Positions 8,937 to 19,300 of a stretch of DNA of 64,000 nt are shown here, piece by piece. The notes beneath the pieces are model-generated. The model was not told where the DNA came from. It saw only the letters and a program-made list of their open reading frames with translations, and did no database searches. The stretch lies in contig NZ_CP067100.1 in the NCBI RefSeq assembly GCF_016616235.1, positions 7,251,001-7,315,000 of the forward strand, read 5' to 3'. The translations under genes were made by a program, and so were the position numbers. Origin of the DNA: Bradyrhizobium diazoefficiens. Lineage in GTDB: Bacteria; Pseudomonadota; Alphaproteobacteria; Rhizobiales; Xanthobacteraceae. Numbering within the stretch: the first letter of the stretch is position 1; the number at the start of each line of letters is the position of its first letter.

Positions 8937-9341
8937 ATGAAGAGAATCCGCGTGGAGCCGATATCGAGCTATCTGGAGCGCCGCCGCAAGGGCCCGATCC
9001 ACCCGGTCCTCGTCGCCGGGGGCCTGGTCTATCTGTCCGGCCTGCCGCCGTTCGACCCTGACACGGGCGACGTCAGGCCGCTGCCGTTCGAGCGGCAGGC
9101 CGAGATCGTGCTCGAACAGATGCAGCGCTGCCTGGAGGCGGCAGGATCGTCGCTGGCGGAGGTGATCAAATGCAATGTCTATTGCACGCCCGATCCCGCC
9201 CATTTCGCCGCGTTCAACGCGGTCTATGCCCGTTACTTCCACGACCATTCGCCTGCACGCATCTTCGTGCACGTGCCGTCGTGGCCCGGGCCATTCGACA
9301 TCGAGGTCGACTGCGTCGCACTGGCAGGGCGCGACGGATGA
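8937..9341 (+). CDS. RidA (YjgF/UK114) family protein
   Basis: Predicted cytoplasmic 134-residue protein of the Rid superfamily, trimeric enzymes that hydrolyse reactive imines or enamines. The family's closing block is seen as PARIFVHVPSWPGPFDIEVDCVAL, with the conserved Arg in PARIFV and the acidic residue in DIEVDC. VYLSGLPPFDPDTG near residue 31 matches the early Rid motif. Because the C-terminal block is slightly divergent it may belong to a Rid1-7 subgroup without imine deaminase activity. AGGAG precedes the ATG at 8937. It is divergent from the ArsR regulator gene. Confidence 0.85.
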   Translation: MKRIRVEPISSYLERRRKGPIHPVLVAGGLVYLSGLPPFDPDTGDVRPLPFERQAEIVLEQMQRCLEAAGSSLAEVIKCNVYCTPDPAHFAAFNAVYARYFHDHSPARIFVHVPSWPGPFDIEVDCVALAGRDG

Positions 9342-9427
9342 GCTTGTCGCGGATGGCCTGCCTTCGGATGGACCCGAATCAGCGCTAGTGCATTGCTCAT
9401 CAAGTGACCTCCCTGGACGCAAGCAGC

Positions 9428-9748
9428 ATGACCGGCCCCGAACTGAAGCAGCTCCGCAACGACCTCTCCGACGCGCTCGAGCGCAAGCTCACTGCGGCCG
9501 ACATGGCCAAGCTGTGCGGCTTGCCGGAGAAGGGCGGCGCCGACATCATCCGGCGTTGGGAGGTGAGCGGCCCGTCGCCGGCCGCGACCAAGGTGCTGCG
9601 CGTGCTTGCGATGGCGAGCGAGCGCTATCCGATCATGGAGAAGTTCGACATCTTCGACCGTCACGACGTGCGCGAGGAAGACCGGCCGGCCAAGCGCGCC
9701 GCATTCCGCGAGCAGATGCGCGAAGAGGCGCGGCGGCGTCTTGGTTAA
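9428..9748 (+). CDS. small helix-turn-helix protein
   Basis: Helical, charged 106-residue protein. Residues ~25-65 (LTAADMAKLCGLPEKGGADIIRRWE, then SGPSPAATKVLRVLAMA) resemble a Cro/XRE-like HTH in which a plant-type RRWE ... GPS ... core binds DNA. The C-terminus is a long charged helix (REEDRPAKRAAFREQMREEARRR). ATG at 9428 is preferred to GTG at 9404. It is a probable transcriptional regulator or nucleoid-associated protein; no target is evident. Confidence 0.65.
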   Translation: MTGPELKQLRNDLSDALERKLTAADMAKLCGLPEKGGADIIRRWEVSGPSPAATKVLRVLAMASERYPIMEKFDIFDRHDVREEDRPAKRAAFREQMREEARRRLG

Positions 9749-9971
9749 TGAAAGTCGCGCGAAGATTGCTCAGCAAGCGCCGGATTAAGCCTTCCTTCAG
9801 CATTTCTTAAGCCGCCATTAAGCACGAAAAGCATTTGCAGCCCAATACGTTAGGTTGGGTGCCGCTGTGCCACGGATGTGACAGCATTTTCGACAAAAGC
9901 GAGCTATCTGCAAAACCAACGCGGCGCGGATAGCGCGCCTGCCGGGGACCTTTAGTGCTGGAGTTTGGACG

Positions 9972-10697
9972 ATGAAAAAGATTCTGATTGCGACTGTCGC
10001 GCTGCTCGTCGCGGGCGCTGCCGCGCCGGCCGCCGGTGCCGATCTCGGTAGCCGCAATTATTACAAGGCGCCCGCGCCGGCCTATGCCGCGCCGATCTAC
10101 AACTGGACGGGCTTCTATATCGGCGGCCATGTCGGCGGCGCGTTCTCCAGCGACAACAATTTCAACGGCCTCTCCACCGGCAACAACGGCAACGGCCGTT
10201 TTCTCGGCGGCGTGCAGGTCGGTGCGGACTGGCAGCTCAACCCGAACTTCGTGGTCGGCGTCGAAGGCCAGTACTCCTGGCTCTCCGGCAGCGTCGGCGC
10301 GGTATTCCCCGGCGGCATCGCCTACACCAACGACCAGCGCGGCCTCGGCTCGATCACCGGCCGCGTCGGCTACACCTGGGGTCCGGGCCTCGTCTATGTG
10401 AAGGGCGGCTACGCCTATTCGGACAACAACGAGAAGGTGACCGTCGGCGGCGTGCCGACCGCCTTCGTCATCGATGGCGATCACAAGAACGGCTACACGA
10501 TCGGCGCCGGCCTCGAATACATGTTCGCCCCGAACTGGTCGGCCAAGGCCGAGTACCAGTATTACAATTTCGGCGATGCGCACTTCACCGGCGGCCCGCT
10601 GGCGGGCACCGGCAACTTCACCACCGACGATCACACCGTCAAGGCGGGCCTCAACTACCGCTTCAACTGGGCCAACTCGACGGTCGCGCGCTACTGA
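9972..10697 (+). CDS. outer-membrane beta-barrel protein (Omp25/RopB-like)
   Basis: Outer-membrane protein of 241 residues. A signal peptide covers residues ~1-23 ([20 protein letters not shown]). After a Pro/Ala-rich linker comes [16 protein letters not shown], the standard opening of the Rhizobiales OMP_b-brl family. Later alternating strands ([41 protein letters not shown]) complete an eight-stranded barrel ending in the short C-terminal strand LNYRFNW. It probably has a structural or adhesive role. The upstream region contains the hairpin GGCGCG/CGCGCC near 9925-9941, possibly part of the leader. Confidence 0.9.
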   Translation: MKKILIATVALLVAGAAAPAAGADLGSRNYYKAPAPAYAAPIYNWTGFYIGGHVGGAFSSDNNFNGLSTGNNGNGRFLGGVQVGADWQLNPNFVVGVEGQYSWLSGSVGAVFPGGIAYTNDQRGLGSITGRVGYTWGPGLVYVKGGYAYSDNNEKVTVGGVPTAFVIDGDHKNGYTIGAGLEYMFAPNWSAKAEYQYYNFGDAHFTGGPLAGTGNFTTDDHTVKAGLNYRFNWANSTVARY

Positions 10698-10723
10698 TCG
10701 GTTAGCAAAACCTTATTCAGGCG

Positions 10724-10757
10724 AAGGGCCGGCGTTCTCGCCGGCCCTTCTTTTTTG
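10724..10757 (+). terminator. rho-independent terminator of the outer-membrane protein gene
   Basis: Perfect 10-bp stem AAGGGCCGGC / GCCGGCCCTT with a 6-base loop, followed by CTTTTTT. It sits 27 bases after the stop of the porin-like gene. Confidence 0.9.
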
Positions 10758-10884
10758 CTTTTTGGCTCCGCTTTTTTCGCCCTGCGGAACCAATGCAAGC
10801 AATTGCGCGAATTGCGATTTTTTAACCCGCCCCACCGATACTGTCCGCCACAAAGCAGAAGCAAGAGCGTTGGGGGAATTTTCG

Positions 10885-13041
10885 ATGGCGATCCGTCTCA
10901 GCCTTGGCCGTGTCTTCGGCCGTTTGAAGCCTCGCTTCAAAATGCCCAAATGGGGCGTGCGCGGCAGCCTGTTCGCGGCCTTCGCATTGATCGCGGGCAT
11001 GGGCCTCGTGATCGCGGCCGGCGCCGGCTTCGTGTTCAAGCACCTCGGCGAGACCATGATGGACCTGAGCGGGCGCGACATTCCGCGCCTCTCCGCCAGC
11101 CTTCAGCTCGCCTCGCAGAGCGCCACGCTCGCGGCGCAGGGCCCGGGCGTGCTGGCATCGCCGTCCGACGATGCGCTGAACGATCGCACCAAGAGCGTGA
11201 AGGAGATCCAGCAGCTCGCCATGGCCAAGCTCGGCGAGATCATCGAGCTCGGCGCCGACAAGCAGATCGCGGGCGCGCTGCGCGATACCGCCAAGAGCAT
11301 CGACGAGGCCACGCAGAGCCTGGTCTCGGCGGCCCGCGAACGGCTCGATACCGGCGCGCTGCACGAGAAGCAGTATGAAGCGTTGCGCAAGGCCCAGCTT
11401 GCCTTCGTCGGCGCGGCGGGTCCGGCGATGCTCGATGCGCAGACGCGCCTCAACGCGATTCTCGGCGCGGCCGATCTCTCTGCGGACGATGCCACCGAGG
11501 CCGCCCGCACCGTCGCGCAGATCTCGACGATCTCCGCCAACGGCAACCTGATGGCCGCCGACATGATGGCGGCGCTGTCGGCCAACAACAGCGACACGCT
11601 GGAGGCGATCGAGAAGGAATTCAAGACGACGCGCGACCGCGTCAAGTCGAACCTCGAAGACCTGCCGAACATGCCCTCGGTGCAGGCCGTGCGCGACGCC
11701 GTGCAAAAGCTGTTCGCCTTCGGTGAGGGCAAGACCGGCGTGTTCAAGATCCGCCAGAAGGAGCTCGATGCCATCGACTATGGCCAGACCATCCTGGACG
11801 AGACGCGCAAGCTCAATGTCGGCCTCGGCATCAGCGTGCAGCAGCTCGTCGACGGCGTGCAGAAGGAGACCAATGCGTCGACCTTCCAGGCGCGGCAGGA
11901 GATTTCGCTGGCGACGACCGCAATGCTGGCGCTGGGCGCGCTGATGCTGGTCGGCTCGGCGCTGTTCGTCTGGCTCTATGTCGGCCGCAACATCCTGCGC
12001 CGGATCGGCGCCCTGCAGCAATCGATGCAGTTCCTGGCGAACGGCGACCTTGAGACGGAGATCTACCGCTCGAAGAACCACAATGACGAGATCTCGGTGA
12101 TGGCGAACGCGCTGCAAGTGTTCCGCGAGAGCATGATCGAGGCCCGCGCGATGTCGAGCGAGCAGGACAAGGACCGGGTCGCCAAGGCCGAGCGCGCCGC
12201 CCGCATTGAGGCGAAGATCGCCGAGTTCGAAGGCACGGTGCGCACCGCGCTCGACAATCTGGCGCAGTCCGCCAATTCGATGCAGTCGACCGCGCAGAGC
12301 ATGTCCAACACCGCCGACCAGTCCAACGCGCTGGTGAACGCAGTCGCCTCGGCCGCCGAGGAGACCTCGGTCAACGTGCAGACCGTGTCGGCCGGCACCG
12401 AGCAGCTCTCCTCCTCGATCGAGGAGATCAGCAAGCAGGTCGTCACCTCGGCCGCGATCGCCAAGAAGGCGGTCGACGAGGCCGGCGCCACCGACGCCAC
12501 GGTGCAGAGCCTCGCCGACAGCGCGAGCCGCATCAGCGTCGTCGTCGACCTGATCCAGACCATCGCCTCGCAAACCAATCTGCTCGCGCTCAACGCCACC
12601 ATCGAGGCGGCGCGTGCGGGCGAGGCCGGCCGCGGCTTCGCGGTGGTCGCCTCCGAAGTGAAGAGCCTGGCGAGCCAGACCGCCAAGGCCACGGAGGAAA
12701 TCCGCACCCAGATCGCCAGCATGCAGCAGGTCACGACTTCGGCGGTCGGCGCCATCCAGGGCATCGGCCGGATCATCGGCGAGATCAACGACGTGACCAC
12801 GACGATTGCGGCTGCGGTCGAGGAACAGGGTGCGGCGACCCGCGAGATCGCCCGCAACATCCAGCATGCCGCCGGCGGCACCAGCGAGGTCTCCAGCAAC
12901 ATCGTCGGCGTCTCCACGGCCTCGGCTGAAGCCGGCGCTGCCGCGAGCGAAGTGCTGGGCGCCTCCGATGCGCTCCGCCGCGAGGCCGACATGCTGCGCG
13001 GGGAGATCGACGCGTTCCTCAACAACATGCGGGCGGCGTAG
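10885..13041 (+). CDS. methyl-accepting chemotaxis protein
   Basis: Membrane chemoreceptor of 718 residues that signals to CheA/CheW. TM1 lies at about residues 28-52, a helical periplasmic sensor region spans ~53-340, and TM2 is ~343-366. A HAMP domain follows (~367-420) and a long cytoplasmic signalling coiled coil ~450-715. The hairpin tip is seen at residues ~557-606 ([35 protein letters not shown]). There is no C-terminal CheR-binding pentapeptide. The periplasmic region is all-helical with no Cache/PAS look, so the ligand is unknown. ATG at 10885 was chosen for GGGGGA just upstream. No other che gene is in the window. Confidence 0.92.
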   Translation: MAIRLSLGRVFGRLKPRFKMPKWGVRGSLFAAFALIAGMGLVIAAGAGFVFKHLGETMMDLSGRDIPRLSASLQLASQSATLAAQGPGVLASPSDDALNDRTKSVKEIQQLAMAKLGEIIELGADKQIAGALRDTAKSIDEATQSLVSAARERLDTGALHEKQYEALRKAQLAFVGAAGPAMLDAQTRLNAILGAADLSADDATEAARTVAQISTISANGNLMAADMMAALSANNSDTLEAIEKEFKTTRDRVKSNLEDLPNMPSVQAVRDAVQKLFAFGEGKTGVFKIRQKELDAIDYGQTILDETRKLNVGLGISVQQLVDGVQKETNASTFQARQEISLATTAMLALGALMLVGSALFVWLYVGRNILRRIGALQQSMQFLANGDLETEIYRSKNHNDEISVMANALQVFRESMIEARAMSSEQDKDRVAKAERAARIEAKIAEFEGTVRTALDNLAQSANSMQSTAQSMSNTADQSNALVNAVASAAEETSVNVQTVSAGTEQLSSSIEEISKQVVTSAAIAKKAVDEAGATDATVQSLADSASRISVVVDLIQTIASQTNLLALNATIEAARAGEAGRGFAVVASEVKSLASQTAKATEEIRTQIASMQQVTTSAVGAIQGIGRIIGEINDVTTTIAAAVEEQGAATREIARNIQHAAGGTSEVSSNIVGVSTASAEAGAAASEVLGASDALRREADMLRGEIDAFLNNMRAA

Positions 13042-13157
13042 TTCGCGATTGGAGCGGCGCAGGCTCTGCGTGCACCGCTCGGATGCATTGCGACAGGACA
13101 TGGGAACGGGTCCGTCGGGCCTCGATTGGACAGATGTGTCTGATCGAGGAGCCAATC

Positions 13158-13604
13158 ATGAACGAAGCCACCCTCCCCCGCGCCCTCGTGAGTGCAGGAG
13201 CAACGCCGATCGAGCGGATGTATTTCGCGTGGAACGATGCGCTCTCGCACAATGACGTGGACGCGCTATTGGCGCTCTATGCGGACGATTCGTGGCTCGA
13301 AAGTCCGCTGGTTCCGCACCTGCTCGGCATCGAGAGGGGATGGCTGCACGGACGCGGGGAGCTTCGCGCGCTGTTCGACCTGCTTGCCATCCGCAAACCG
13401 CCGGTCCGCCAATATCATCGCACCGCATATCTCACCGATGGCAAACGTCTGATCTGGGAATATCCGCGGGACGCAGGCCACGGCGAGCAGATGGATTTTG
13501 TCGAAGCGATGGAGCTCAATGACGCCGGCCTGATCCAGCGCCATTGCGTCTATTGGGGCTGGTTCGGCTTCCGCGTTCTCCAACGCGACGAGTACCGCCA
13601 CTAA
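13158..13604 (+). CDS. NTF2/SnoaL-like protein
   Basis: Small alpha+beta-barrel protein of 148 residues. The opening RMYFAWNDALSHNDVDALLALYADDSWLESPLV is the SnoaL-like helix pair and first strand; GRGELRALFDLL and WEYPRD continue the fold. Such proteins are either polyketide-type cyclases, isomerases or simple binding proteins, and nothing here decides which. GAGGAG precedes the ATG at 13158. Two further NTF2-like genes (39525 and 61148) occur in the window but are not close copies. Confidence 0.75.
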   Translation: MNEATLPRALVSAGATPIERMYFAWNDALSHNDVDALLALYADDSWLESPLVPHLLGIERGWLHGRGELRALFDLLAIRKPPVRQYHRTAYLTDGKRLIWEYPRDAGHGEQMDFVEAMELNDAGLIQRHCVYWGWFGFRVLQRDEYRH

Positions 13605-13720
13605 CCTCGCCGCCAGCGATCCGGGCTACGGAAAATCGGGCCGGAATGACGGTTATGCGGAGTAGCGCCGGCAGCGTTTTTCGGCTGGCATCCCGCCCGA
13701 TGTGCGGGTACCGATAGTCC

Positions 13721-14782
13721 ATGAACGCGAAAACCGACACCGTGCCGTCCTCGGCCGAGGCCCTGCGCTACCCCTGGGAACAGCATCCCGGCCCCGACGA
13801 GGTGGTCGAGATCAGGCCCGGCATATTGTGGGTGCGGCTGAAGCTGCCGTTCCGCCTCAACCACGTGAACATCTATCTGCTCGCCGACGGCGACGGCTAT
13901 GCGATGGTCGATGCCGGCTTCGGCAACGAGGAGACGATCGAGGCCTGGACCAAGCTGTTCGACGGGCCGCTGAAGGGCGTCAACATCACGCGGCTGATCG
14001 TGACGCATTCGCACCCCGATCATGTCGGCCTCGCGGGCTGGATCGTCGAGCGGTTCAACTGCCCGCTGCTGATGTCGCAGGTCGAATATCTGCAATCGGT
14101 CTATCACCAGAACCGCGGCACCGAGGAGCGGCGCGAGGCGCAGCGGCTGTTCTTCCGGCGCCACGGCATGGACGAGTCGCTCACCGAGAAGCTGCTCGGC
14201 CGCGGCCAAGATTATCTCAAGCGCGTCTCGGTGCTGCCGCCGTCCTACCGCCGCATCTCGCACGGCGACGAGGTCGTGATCGGCACGCGCCGCTTCAAGG
14301 TGATCACCGGCGGCGGCCACGCGCTCGACCAGGTGATGCTGTATTGCGCCGATGACAAGCTGTTCCTCTCCGCCGACCAGGTGCTGAGCAAGATCTCACC
14401 GAATGTCAGCGTGTGGGCGGTCGAGCCCGACCAGAACTCGCTCGGCGAATATCTGGCCTCGCTCGCAAGCCTCACCACCACGCTGCCCTATGATTTGCTG
14501 GTGCTGCCCGGCCACGGCGTGCCGTTCTACGGCCTCAAGACCCGCATCAAGCAACTCGCTGACCACCACGAGGAGCGCTGCCGGCTGATCGCGGACGCCT
14601 GCCGTGAGGTGCCGCAGACCTCGCGCGCCCTGGTGCCCGTTGTGTTCAACAAGCATGTGCTCGACGAGCACCAGATGGGTTTTGCCGCCGGCGAACTCGT
14701 CGCCCACGTCAACTACATGATCGTCGAGGGCCGGCTCACGGCGGAGACAAAAGACGGCGTGCTCCAGTTCAGGACGACGTGA
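13721..14782 (+). CDS. metallo-beta-lactamase-fold hydrolase
   Basis: Soluble 353-residue metal hydrolase. The diagnostic metal motif HSHPDH is at residues 96-101, MVDAGFGN supplies the preceding strand, GGGHALDQVMLY carries the third histidine, and FLSADQVL the bridging Asp. A final LVLPGHGVPFYG gives the last His. The C-terminal ~80 residues look like the helical BLACT winged-helix extension found in LACTB2-type members, so hydroxyacyl thioesters, lactones or nucleic acid are possible substrates. It lies between an NTF2-like gene and hemA but shows no operon link with either. Confidence 0.87.
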   Translation: MNAKTDTVPSSAEALRYPWEQHPGPDEVVEIRPGILWVRLKLPFRLNHVNIYLLADGDGYAMVDAGFGNEETIEAWTKLFDGPLKGVNITRLIVTHSHPDHVGLAGWIVERFNCPLLMSQVEYLQSVYHQNRGTEERREAQRLFFRRHGMDESLTEKLLGRGQDYLKRVSVLPPSYRRISHGDEVVIGTRRFKVITGGGHALDQVMLYCADDKLFLSADQVLSKISPNVSVWAVEPDQNSLGEYLASLASLTTTLPYDLLVLPGHGVPFYGLKTRIKQLADHHEERCRLIADACREVPQTSRALVPVVFNKHVLDEHQMGFAAGELVAHVNYMIVEGRLTAETKDGVLQFRTT

Positions 14783-14841
14783 GAGAGCCAGGGCTCGCAT
14801 TCGCGCGAATGGTGCAGAGCAGCATTATGTCTCGCGCGAGC

Positions 14842-14855
14842 TTGATCGGGATCAC
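14842..14855 (+). promoter_or_regulatory. FixK/FNR-type box upstream of hemA
   Basis: The sequence TTGAT-CGGG-ATCAC matches the FixK2/FNR consensus TTGAT-N4-ATCAA at nine of ten defined positions. Its centre is about 140 bases before the hemA start. Oxygen control of hemA through a FixK-type site is established in Bradyrhizobium japonicum, so the position and orientation make sense here. Confidence 0.7.
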
Positions 14856-14926
14856 GTTTCAATCCGCACGATAGGGCATTTTGCCCAAATGCCTCGCATG
14901 CCCAGATGTGGGATAGCACATAGACA

Positions 14927-14947
14927 TTAGAGCTGGAAAAGCTCTAA
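14927..14947 (+). promoter_or_regulatory. hairpin in the hemA leader
   Basis: Perfect 8-bp stem TTAGAGCT / AGCTCTAA with loop GGAAA, 43 bases before the hemA ATG. There is no following T-run, so it is more likely a leader structure affecting mRNA stability or translation than a terminator. Confidence 0.4.
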
Positions 14948-14989
14948 GAAGATGCCGCCTTTTGGTCAGTTCCGTCTTGGGTTTTGCCG

Positions 14990-16219
14990 ATGGATTACGC
15001 CCAGTTCTTCAATTCCGCCCTCGATCGTCTCCACAATGAGCGGCGCTACCGCGTGTTCGCTGACCTGGAGCGCACGGCGGGCCGGTTCCCGCACGCGGTC
15101 TGGCACTCGCCCAAGGGCAAGCGCGACGTCGTGATCTGGTGCTCCAACGATTATCTCGGCATGGGTCAGCACCCGAAGGTGGTGGGCGCCATGGTCGAGA
15201 CCGCGACGCGCGTCGGCACCGGCGCGGGCGGCACCCGCAACATCGCCGGCACGCATCATCCGCTGGTGCAGCTCGAGGCCGAACTCGCCGACCTGCACGG
15301 CAAGGAAGCGGCGCTGCTGTTCACCTCGGGCTACGTCTCGAACCAGACCGGCATCGCGACCATCGCAAAGCTCATTCCGAACTGCCTGATCCTGTCGGAC
15401 GAGCTCAACCACAATTCGATGATCGAAGGCATCCGCCAGTCCGGCTGCGAGCGGCAAGTGTTCCGCCACAACGATCTCGCCGATCTCGAAGCGCTGTTGA
15501 AGGCGGCGGGTCCGAACCGGCCGAAGCTGATCGCGTGCGAGAGCCTCTATTCCATGGACGGCGACGTCGCCCCGCTCGCAAAAATCTGCGATCTTGCCGA
15601 GAAATACGGCGCGATGACCTATGTCGACGAGGTCCATGCCGTCGGCATGTACGGTCCGCGCGGCGGCGGCATCGCCGAGCGTGACGGCGTCATGCATCGC
15701 ATCGACATCCTCGAAGGCACGCTCGCCAAGGCGTTCGGCTGCCTCGGCGGCTACATCGCCGCCAACGGCCAGATCATCGACGCCGTACGATCCTATGCCC
15801 CGGGCTTCATCTTCACCACCGCGCTGCCGCCGGCGATCTGCTCGGCCGCAACCGCGGCGATCAAGCACCTGAAGACCTCAAACTGGGAGCGCGAGCGCCA
15901 CCAGGACCGCGCCGCCCGCGTCAAGGCGATCCTCAATGCCGCCGGCTTGCCTGTCATGTCGAGCGATACCCATATCGTGCCGCTGTTCGTCGGCGATCCC
16001 GAGAAGTGCAAGCAGGCCTCGGATATGCTGCTCGAGCAGCACGGCATCTACATCCAGCCGATCAACTATCCCACCGTCGCCAAAGGCAGCGAGCGGCTGC
16101 GCATCACGCCCTCGCCCTATCATGACGATGGCCTGATCGACCGGCTCGCCGAGGCACTGTTGCAGGTGTGGGACCGCCTCGGCCTGCCGCTACGCGAGAA
16201 ATCGCTGGCGGCGGAGTAA
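14990..16219 (+). CDS. hemA: 5-aminolevulinate synthase
   Basis: PLP enzyme that condenses glycine and succinyl-CoA to 5-aminolevulinate, the first step of heme synthesis in alphaproteobacteria. The 409 residues match the family length. The PLP lysine is K247 in [25 protein letters not shown] holds the cofactor-binding Asp and His, and [14 protein letters not shown] is the glycine-binding loop. The start [11 protein letters not shown] at 14990 agrees with other rhizobial ALAS proteins; the ribosome site is weak. The upstream FixK-type box suggests induction at low oxygen, which fits the oxidase and ATP synthase loci elsewhere in the window. Confidence 0.96.
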   Translation: MDYAQFFNSALDRLHNERRYRVFADLERTAGRFPHAVWHSPKGKRDVVIWCSNDYLGMGQHPKVVGAMVETATRVGTGAGGTRNIAGTHHPLVQLEAELADLHGKEAALLFTSGYVSNQTGIATIAKLIPNCLILSDELNHNSMIEGIRQSGCERQVFRHNDLADLEALLKAAGPNRPKLIACESLYSMDGDVAPLAKICDLAEKYGAMTYVDEVHAVGMYGPRGGGIAERDGVMHRIDILEGTLAKAFGCLGGYIAANGQIIDAVRSYAPGFIFTTALPPAICSAATAAIKHLKTSNWERERHQDRAARVKAILNAAGLPVMSSDTHIVPLFVGDPEKCKQASDMLLEQHGIYIQPINYPTVAKGSERLRITPSPYHDDGLIDRLAEALLQVWDRLGLPLREKSLAAE

Positions 16220-16392
16220 GTCTTTCTTACCCTCCCCTGGAGGGGTCCGGGACGAGCGTAGCTCCTTAACGACAACCCCAGTTCCGCGCGTGTCCCGGCA
16301 TTTCGCTGTCGCCTCCACCCGGCCAACGCGCTAGATTTGCAAGCGAAAATGAGATCGGGCGCCCTGGCGCCCCTGGGAGAAGCACGCTCGCC

Positions 16393-19300
16393 ATGCAGCA
16401 CGATTGGGGCGTGATCGCCGCCGCCTTCGGCTATATCGGCTTTCTGTTCCTGGTGGCGAGTCATGGCGACCGCCGCTCGCAGGCCAAGGCCGGCCGCGCG
16501 TCGGGGCTGATCTACCCCCTGTCGCTGGCGATCTACTGCACGTCCTGGACCTTCTTCGGCTCGGTCGGCTTCGCGACCCGCACCTCGACCGACTTCCTCG
16601 CGATCTATGTCGGCCCGATCCTGATGATCGGGCTTGGCGCCGGCGTGCTCCGACGCGTAATCCAGCTCGCCAAGACCCACAACATCACCTCCATCGCCGA
16701 CTTCATCGGCGCGCGCTACGGCAAGAGCCAGGCGGTGGCGGCAACCGTCGCGCTGATCGCGATCATCGGCTCGGTGCCCTACATCGCGCTCCAGCTCAAG
16801 GCGGTGGCGTCCTCGCTCGAAACCATCCTGAGCGAGGACCAGGCGTTCTCCCACATCCCGATCCTCGGCGATGTGGCGCTGATGGTGACGCTGGCAATGG
16901 CAGCCTTCGCGGTGCTGTTCGGCACAAGGCAAACGGACGCCACCGAGCACCAGCACGGCCTGATGCTCGCGGTCGCAACCGAATCCATCGTCAAGCTGGT
17001 CGCCTTCCTCACCGCCGGCATCTTCGTCACCTTCTGGATGTTCTCGCCCCACGAGCTGATCGAGCGCGCAATGAAGACGCCGGAGGCGGTGCGCGCCATC
17101 AACTATTCGCCGTCGATCGGCAACTTCCTGACCATGACGCTGCTGTCGCTCTGCGCGGTGATGCTGCTGCCGCGCCAGTTCCACGTCAGCGTGGTGGAGA
17201 ATTCATCGGATGCCGAAGTCGGCCGCGCGCGCTGGCTGTTTCCGCTCTATCTCATCGCCATCAATCTGTTCGTGATCCCGATCGCGATCGCCGGCCTCGT
17301 GACTTTCCCGTTCGGAGCGGCCGATCCGGATATGTACGTGCTGGCGCTGCCGATAGAGGGCGGGGCGGATCTGCTCAGCGTCGCCGTCTTCGTCGGCGGC
17401 CTGTCGGCTGCGACCGCGATGGTGATCGTCGAATGCGTCGCGCTCTCCATCATGGTCTCGAACGACCTCGTGGTGCCGCTGGTGCTGCAACGGCGGCCGG
17501 AGGGACGCACCGGCGGGGCCGATTTCAGCGACTTCCTGCTGCGCTCCCGCCGCCTTGCGATCTTTGCCATCATGGTGATGGCCTATTTCTACTACCGCGC
17601 GCTCGGCAACACCCAGCTCGCGGCGATCGGCCTGCTCTCCTTTGCCGCCATCGCCCAGCTCGCGCCGAGCTTCTTCGGCGGGCTGCTGTGGCGGCGCGCA
17701 ACCGCGCGCGGCGCGATCGGCGGCATGCTGGTCGGCTTCGCGGTGTGGCTCTACACGTTGTTCTTGCCGAGCTTCATGGATTCCTCGACGGCCGGCATCC
17801 TGTGGCTCCAGCATGGTCCGTTCGGGATCGAGGCGCTGCGGCCGCAGGCGCTGTTCGGCGCCGACCTGCCGCCGCTGATGCATGGCGTGATCTGGTCGCT
17901 ATCGCTCAACATCCTCACTTATGTGCTGCTGTCGCTGGCGCGCCAGCCGTCGTCGATCGAGCTGGTGCAGGCCGATCTGTTCGTGCCCAACACGCTGGCG
18001 CCGATCTCGCCGAATTTCCGCCGCTGGCGCACCACCGTCACGGTGCAGGACATCCAGGCCACGGTGGCGCAATATCTCGGGCCCGACCGCGCCCGGCATT
18101 CGTTCGAGGCCTTTTCGGCAAGGCGCAATATGCGGCTTGAGCCCGCGGCACCCGCCGATTTCGAGCTGTTGCAGCATGCCGAGCACCTGATCGCCTCCTC
18201 GATCGGGGCGGCCTCGTCGCGCCTCGTGATGTCGCTGCTGCTGCGCAAGCGCACGGTTTCGGCGAAAGCCGCGCTGAAGCTGCTCGACGATTCCCACGCG
18301 GCGCTGCATTTCAACCGCGAGATCCTCCAGACCGCGCTCAACCATGTGCGCCAGGGCATCGCGGTGTTCGACGCCGACCTGCAACTGATCTGCTCCAACC
18401 GCCAGTTCGGCGATCTCCTCAACGTTCCCCCGCATTTCATCCAGTTCGGCACCCCCTTGCGCGAGATCCTGGAATTCATGGGCGTGAGCGATCCGGCCGG
18501 CCAGACCGATCGCGAGGCGATGATCGAACAGCGGCTCGTCGCCTACACCACCGACAGCGAACCCTATCTCGAGCGCCTGCCGGAACGCCACATGGTGATC
18601 GAGGTGCTCACCAATCGCATGCCCGGCGGCGGCTTCGTCATCACCTTCACCGACGTCACGCCGACCTTCGAGGCCGCCGAAGCGCTGGAGCGCGCCAATG
18701 CGAGCCTGGAAAAGCGCGTGCGTGACCGCACCGAGGAATTGACGCGGCTGAACTCCGAGCTCGCGCTCGCCAAGAGCGCGGCCGAGGACGCCAGCATCTC
18801 CAAGACGCGCTTCCTCGCGGCGGCCAGCCACGATATCCTCCAGCCACTGAATGCGGCGCGGCTCTATGTGACGAGCCTGGTCGAACGCCAGCACAATGGC
18901 GAGGAAACGCGGCTGGTCGAGAACATCGACGAATCGCTGCAGGCGATCGAGGAAATCCTTGGGGCGCTGCTCGACATCTCCAGGCTCGACGCCGGCGCGA
19001 TGACCACCTCGATCTCAAGCTTCAAGATGGCGGACCTGATGCGCTCGCTGGAGATCGAGTTCGCGCCGATCGCCCGCGCCAAGGGCCTCGACCTCACCTT
19101 CGTGGCCTGCTCGCTACCGGTCGAATCCGACCGTCTGCTGTTGCGGCGCCTGCTCCAGAACCTGATCTCCAACGCGATCAAATATACCCCGCGCGGCCGC
19201 GTGCTGGTCGGCTGCCGCCGCCGCGGCGCCTCGCTCAAGATCTGCGTCTACGACACCGGCGTCGGCATTCCGGCGGCCAAACGCACCGAGATATTCAAGG

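Noticed and set aside
10822..13155. Long minus-strand frame opposite the chemoreceptor
   Set aside because: Composition is typical of an antisense shadow in GC-rich DNA and no domain is seen; the plus-strand chemoreceptor is unmistakable.
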